A stretch of DNA of 7,682 bases from contig JBBSQE010000147.1 of assembly GCA_038258095.1 (NCBI GenBank), forward strand, positions 1-7,682, given 5' to 3'. Position numbers and translations under genes: made by a program. Source of the DNA: JBBSQE01 sp038258095 (GTDB taxonomy: Bacteria; Actinomycetota; Thermoleophilia; Solirubrobacterales; 70-9). Positions 5,066-7,682 of this stretch are shown piece after piece (within the stretch, counting starts at the first letter, position 1; every line of letters starts with the position of its first letter). Under the pieces are notes generated by a model, which saw only the letters and a list, made by a program, of their open reading frames with translations, was not told the DNA's origin and searched no databases.

Positions 5066-6096
5066 CAGCCCTCGAGCTCGCCGCATGCGCGGCGCGCCAA
5101 CCCACGCCCGGCCGCCAGGGCGGCGGCGAAGAAGAGGGGGTCCTCCTCGATGTCGCGCCCCATGGTCGTCCTCGGAAGCCCGCTCTCCGCGTAGCCGTCG
5201 AGGTCCACCGCCTCGGCCAGCAGACGGTGCCGCGGCCCCGAGAGCGCCGTCAGCTCGTCGAGGATGACGGGCTCGTCCTCCGGATAGGGAACATCTACCT
5301 CCCGCAGCGCGAGCTCCAGGACGCTCTGTGTGTGATGGCTGACGCCGCGGTGGCGGGTCCGTGGGTCAGAGCTCGAAAGGCGCGGCGAGAGCAGCGTCGG
5401 AAGTCCCAGGGCCAGGGAGGAATGGAGGTTGTCGAGGGCGGCGATCCCGCCGTGCCCGAGCCGGGTCGCAGAGCCGAGCATGCCGGGCCCGGGGCCGGCG
5501 ATGATCGCGTCCCAGCCCAGGCGCTCCGCGGCGGCGTCAAGAGCACCGATCACGGTGATCGCCTCCTCGTCACCGCCGTAGGAGGAAGCCGCCGTGACGT
5601 GGCCGGACACCAGGTCGCGGTCACGCAGGGCGACGACATCCCGGGAGAAGACGCCCGGCAGGGCGCCGCCGAGCGTCTGCACATAGCCGATGCGCAGGTC
5701 GCGCTGGAGCTCGCCCGCCGCCCAGGCGGCGGGGGCCAGGTGGCCATGCAGAGGGATCACGAGGACCGGGATCGTCCTGGTGGGCTGGCCACCGGACCGA
5801 GCGCCCGGGCGCTCGGTCGCGTCGACCGAGTGCTGGAGCGAGGTGTAGTTCAGCTTCATGACGTGGTTACCCCCGGGCGGCCCTCCCGCCAGGCCGCGCG
5901 TGAGATTGACGTGGACGATGTCGAATCCCCCCGAGCCGAGGTCGAGGTCGAGCGCCTCGGTGTTGACGACCACCTCGTCGCCCTCGGCCATCTCCCCCAC
6001 CATCGAAACATCGGCCCAGGCCCGCCGCCGCTCGCCTTCGACCTCGACCGTGAGCGGGTCGGTGGCGACGACCGTGCCGCGGCGGAGCTTCAACAC
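5065..6096 (-). CDS. DUF3866 family protein, function unknown
   Basis: The 343-residue product matches the DUF3866 family found in actinobacteria and some Firmicutes, for which I know no established role. Conserved-looking blocks are GGNHVMKLNYTSLQ (75-88), IPVLVIPLHGHLAP (109-122), WDAIIAGPGPGMLGSATRLGHGG in pieces across 195-217, HRGVSHHTQSVL (249-260) and TTMGRDIEEDPLFF (310-323). The glycine-rich 201-217 loop and the several histidines suggest a ligand- or metal-binding site, but this is inference. The first 65 residues are beta-rich. No signal peptide or membrane helix is present, so it is probably cytoplasmic. The GTG start overlaps the M20 peptidase stop by seven bases, with GAGG seven bases upstream. 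The tight junctions on both sides suggest co-expression with the peptidase and the Nudix enzyme. Confidence 0.88.
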   Translation of the reverse strand: MLKLRRGTVVATDPLTVEVEGERRRAWADVSMVGEMAEGDEVVVNTEALDLDLGSGGFDIVHVNLTRGLAGGPPGGNHVMKLNYTSLQHSVDATERPGARSGGQPTRTIPVLVIPLHGHLAPAAWAAGELQRDLRIGYVQTLGGALPGVFSRDVVALRDRDLVSGHVTAASSYGGDEEAITVIGALDAAAERLGWDAIIAGPGPGMLGSATRLGHGGIAALDNLHSSLALGLPTLLSPRLSSSDPRTRHRGVSHHTQSVLELALREVDVPYPEDEPVILDELTALSGPRHRLLAEAVDLDGYAESGLPRTTMGRDIEEDPLFFAAALAAGRGLARRACGELEG

Positions 6097-7199
6097 CGCG
6101 CCGCCTCGGCAAGGATCGCTTCGCAGACTTCCAGCATGACGTCGAGATTATGAGCCTCGACCGCCTCCGCCGGCGTGTGGTTGGCCGAAGTCCCGTTTGC
6201 GAGCAACACACAGTCGACCCCCTTGGCCATCAGCGCGTTGGCGTCGCTGCCGCCGCCGGTCGGCACCCGAACCGGCTCGAGGCCGGCCCGGCGCAGCCCG
6301 GCCTCGGCCAACCCGAGTGCCTCCGATCCGCTCGGCACCCGATAGCCGCGGAACACCTCGGCGACCTTCGTATCGAGGTCGCAGCCATGCTCGCTCGCCC
6401 CCCACGCACAGGCGTCTGACATCTCTCCGATCGCCTCGGCGGCCTTCGCGGGATCGAGGCTCCGGGCCTCCGCCTCGAGCGAGCAGCGCCCCGGCACCAC
6501 GTTCGGTGCCGTGCCTCCGCCGATGAGCCCGACGTTGGCGGTCGACTCGGCGTCGAGGCGCCCGAGCTGCATGGCGGCGATGGCCGCAGCAGCGGCCGCG
6601 ATCGCGCTGCTGCCGTCCTCGGGCCTCAGGCCCGCATGGGCCTCGACACCCGTGAACGTCGCGGTCAGGCGCTGATGGGTCGGCGACTCGGTGATGACCT
6701 CGCCGATCGGACTGGCGTGATCGAGCACGAACCCCACCGTCGAGGCGAGCCCCGCCGGGTCGAATGCGTGAGCTCCCACCAGGCCGACCTCCTCGCTCGC
6801 CGTCAAGAGCAGCTCGAGGCCGACCGGCGAGCCGGCTGCCCGGTGGCGCTCGGCCAGCTCGACGAGGACGGTGACCGCGGCCTTGTTGTCGGCTCCGAGG
6901 ATCGTGTCGCCGCGACTTCGATAGACGCCGTCTTCGAGCGCCACCGAGACCGGTTCGGAGTGCGGCACGGTGTCGAGGTGGGCGGCGAAGAAGATGGAGT
7001 CCTCCCCGCTCCCAGCCATGCGAGCGAGGAGATTGCCAGAGCCCGCGCCGGTCTCCGTCGCGGTGTCGTCCTCAGCGACCTCCATCCCGACGGCGCTCAG
7101 CTCGGAGATGACGGCGTCAGCGACCTCACGCTCCTGCCCGCTGGGGCTTGGAATCTCGCAGAGCGAGACGAAGCGATCGTGCATGCGTCCCGCGCTCAC
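6090..7199 (-). CDS. M20-family metallopeptidase, peptidase T-like
   Basis: The 369-residue protein is a two-zinc exopeptidase of clan MH, family M20, closest in appearance to PepT-like tripeptidases. The metal and catalytic residues are all present: H74 and D76 (AAHLDTVP), bridging D104 (GADNKAA), general base E136 and ligand E137 (TASEEVGLVGA), D160 (VLDHASP) and H341 (SANHTPAE). The lid/dimerisation domain spans about 175-290 and contains GVEAHAG with H188. No signal peptide is seen, so it probably trims peptides in the cytoplasm; the exact substrate cannot be read from sequence, and related M20 members hydrolyse acylated amino acids instead. The start is uncertain: a GTG at 7199, or the ATG five codons later at 7184; neither has a good ribosome binding site. 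It follows pyrG after 29 bases. Confidence 0.88.
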   Translation of the reverse strand: MSAGRMHDRFVSLCEIPSPSGQEREVADAVISELSAVGMEVAEDDTATETGAGSGNLLARMAGSGEDSIFFAAHLDTVPHSEPVSVALEDGVYRSRGDTILGADNKAAVTVLVELAERHRAAGSPVGLELLLTASEEVGLVGAHAFDPAGLASTVGFVLDHASPIGEVITESPTHQRLTATFTGVEAHAGLRPEDGSSAIAAAAAAIAAMQLGRLDAESTANVGLIGGGTAPNVVPGRCSLEAEARSLDPAKAAEAIGEMSDACAWGASEHGCDLDTKVAEVFRGYRVPSGSEALGLAEAGLRRAGLEPVRVPTGGGSDANALMAKGVDCVLLANGTSANHTPAEAVEAHNLDVMLEVCEAILAEAARC

Positions 7200-7228
7200 C
7201 GTCGGGCGTTCGGGGTCGAGCCCCGGGG

Positions 7229-7682
7229 TCAGCTCGAGCGGCGGACGCTCACATCAGCGTCCTCGGAGGGCTCGAGGTCCGCGAGATCCTCGTCAGCGGC
7301 CGGCTCGGTCCCGGCCTTCGCGGCCGCCGCCCCGATGAACTCGCGGAAAAGCGGCTCGGGCCGGTTCGGCCGCGAGTTGAACTCCGGGTGGAACTGGGAG
7401 GCGACGAAGAACGGGTGATCGGGAAGCTCGACCATCTCGACCAGACGCTCGTCGGGCGACGTGCCGCCACAGACGAGGCCCTCGTCCTCGAGGCGGCGCC
7501 GCAGCATGTTGTTGACCTCATAGCGGTGGCGGTGGCGCTTGTAGATGACGGCCTCGCCGTAGATCTCGCGAGCCCTGGTCTTCTCGTGGAGCTTCACCGG
7601 ATCGGCGCCGAGGCGCATCGTCCCGCCCATGTCGGAGATCTCCTTCTGCTCGGGGAGCAGGTCGACCACCGGGAACGGCGTC
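7229..7682 (-). CDS. pyrG: CTP synthase, C-terminal part (5' end outside window)
   Basis: The 150 complete codons seen here are the end of CTP synthase, which aminates UTP to CTP using ammonia from glutamine. They cover the second half of the class I glutamine amidotransferase domain. Diagnostic segments are LLPEQKEISDMGGTMRLG, YKRHRHRYEVNN (substrate contact) and ASQFHPEF, which supplies the His and Glu of the Cys-His-Glu triad (residues 98 and 100 of the visible part); the nucleophile Cys and the synthase domain lie beyond the right edge. After the usual end (LFREFIGAA) there is a low-complexity acidic tail of about 30 residues ending SVRRSS. The gene leads the right-hand block. An internal GTG at 7669 is not the start, because conserved sequence (TPFPVVD) continues upstream. 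Confidence 0.95.
   Translation of the reverse strand, partial: TPFPVVDLLPEQKEISDMGGTMRLGADPVKLHEKTRAREIYGEAVIYKRHRHRYEVNNMLRRRLEDEGLVCGGTSPDERLVEMVELPDHPFFVASQFHPEFNSRPNRPEPLFREFIGAAAAKAGTEPAADEDLADLEPSEDADVSVRRSS

Noticed and set aside
5227..6153. Plus-strand open frame of 308 codons opposite the DUF3866 gene
   Set aside because: It is the mirror of a conserved-family gene, and its composition is that of antisense GC-rich DNA.
7211..7225. Small inverted repeat (5-bp stem, 5-base loop) between pyrG and the M20 peptidase gene
   Set aside because: It is too short to stand out in such GC-rich sequence and has no U-tract.
1..7682. Search for CRISPR arrays, tRNA or rRNA genes, insertion sequences, phage genes or a dif site near xerD
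   Set aside because: No regularly spaced repeats, cloverleaf-like segments, transposase motifs or dif-like sequence were seen by eye. Nearly all of the window is occupied by housekeeping genes.

Overview
This window is ordinary chromosomal housekeeping DNA from a very GC-rich bacterium, most likely an actinobacterium. The grounds are strong G/C preference at third codon positions, frequent GTG starts, tightly packed genes, and the order pyrG ... Nudix hydrolase, xerD, which recalls the mycobacterial pyrG-Rv1700-xerD block. A deep-branching class such as Thermoleophilia would fit, but that is an impression and not shown by the sequence. All nine complete or nearly complete genes, and one gene start at the left edge, lie on the minus strand, so the biology reads from right to left. 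No mobile element, CRISPR array, rRNA or tRNA gene was seen, and no gap between genes exceeds about 120 bases.

Right-hand block (7682 down to 4499): the 3' end of pyrG (CTP synthase, glutaminase domain), an M20-family metallopeptidase resembling peptidase T, a DUF3866 protein of unknown function, and a Nudix hydrolase of the ADP-ribose pyrophosphatase type. After a 29-base gap behind pyrG, these genes overlap or abut (7 bases, then a TGATG junction) and look like one transcription unit. It ends in a perfect 12-bp stem-loop six bases after the Nudix stop codon.

Left-hand block (4381 down to 164): xerD (chromosome dimer resolution recombinase), a small predicted lipoprotein, mutM/fpg (8-oxoguanine glycosylase), an S58-family self-cleaving aminopeptidase, and recO (recombinational repair). 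The mutM ribosome binding site lies inside the lipoprotein gene, and that of the S58 gene lies inside mutM, so these genes are probably translationally linked. Left of recO, a 52-base gap leads into the first 37 codons of an unidentified protein that runs off the window.

The block mixes DNA maintenance (xerD, mutM, recO), nucleotide metabolism (pyrG, Nudix) and peptide turnover (M20, S58). I see no evidence for a new defence or mobile system. The points most worth a second look are: a 23-bp imperfect tandem duplication that repeats the last five xerD codons plus stop with only synonymous differences; the unexplained DUF3866 gene; the strong hairpin between the two blocks; an arginine-rich MutM tail whose codons contain the next gene's ribosome binding site; and a small hairpin just in front of the lipoprotein start.
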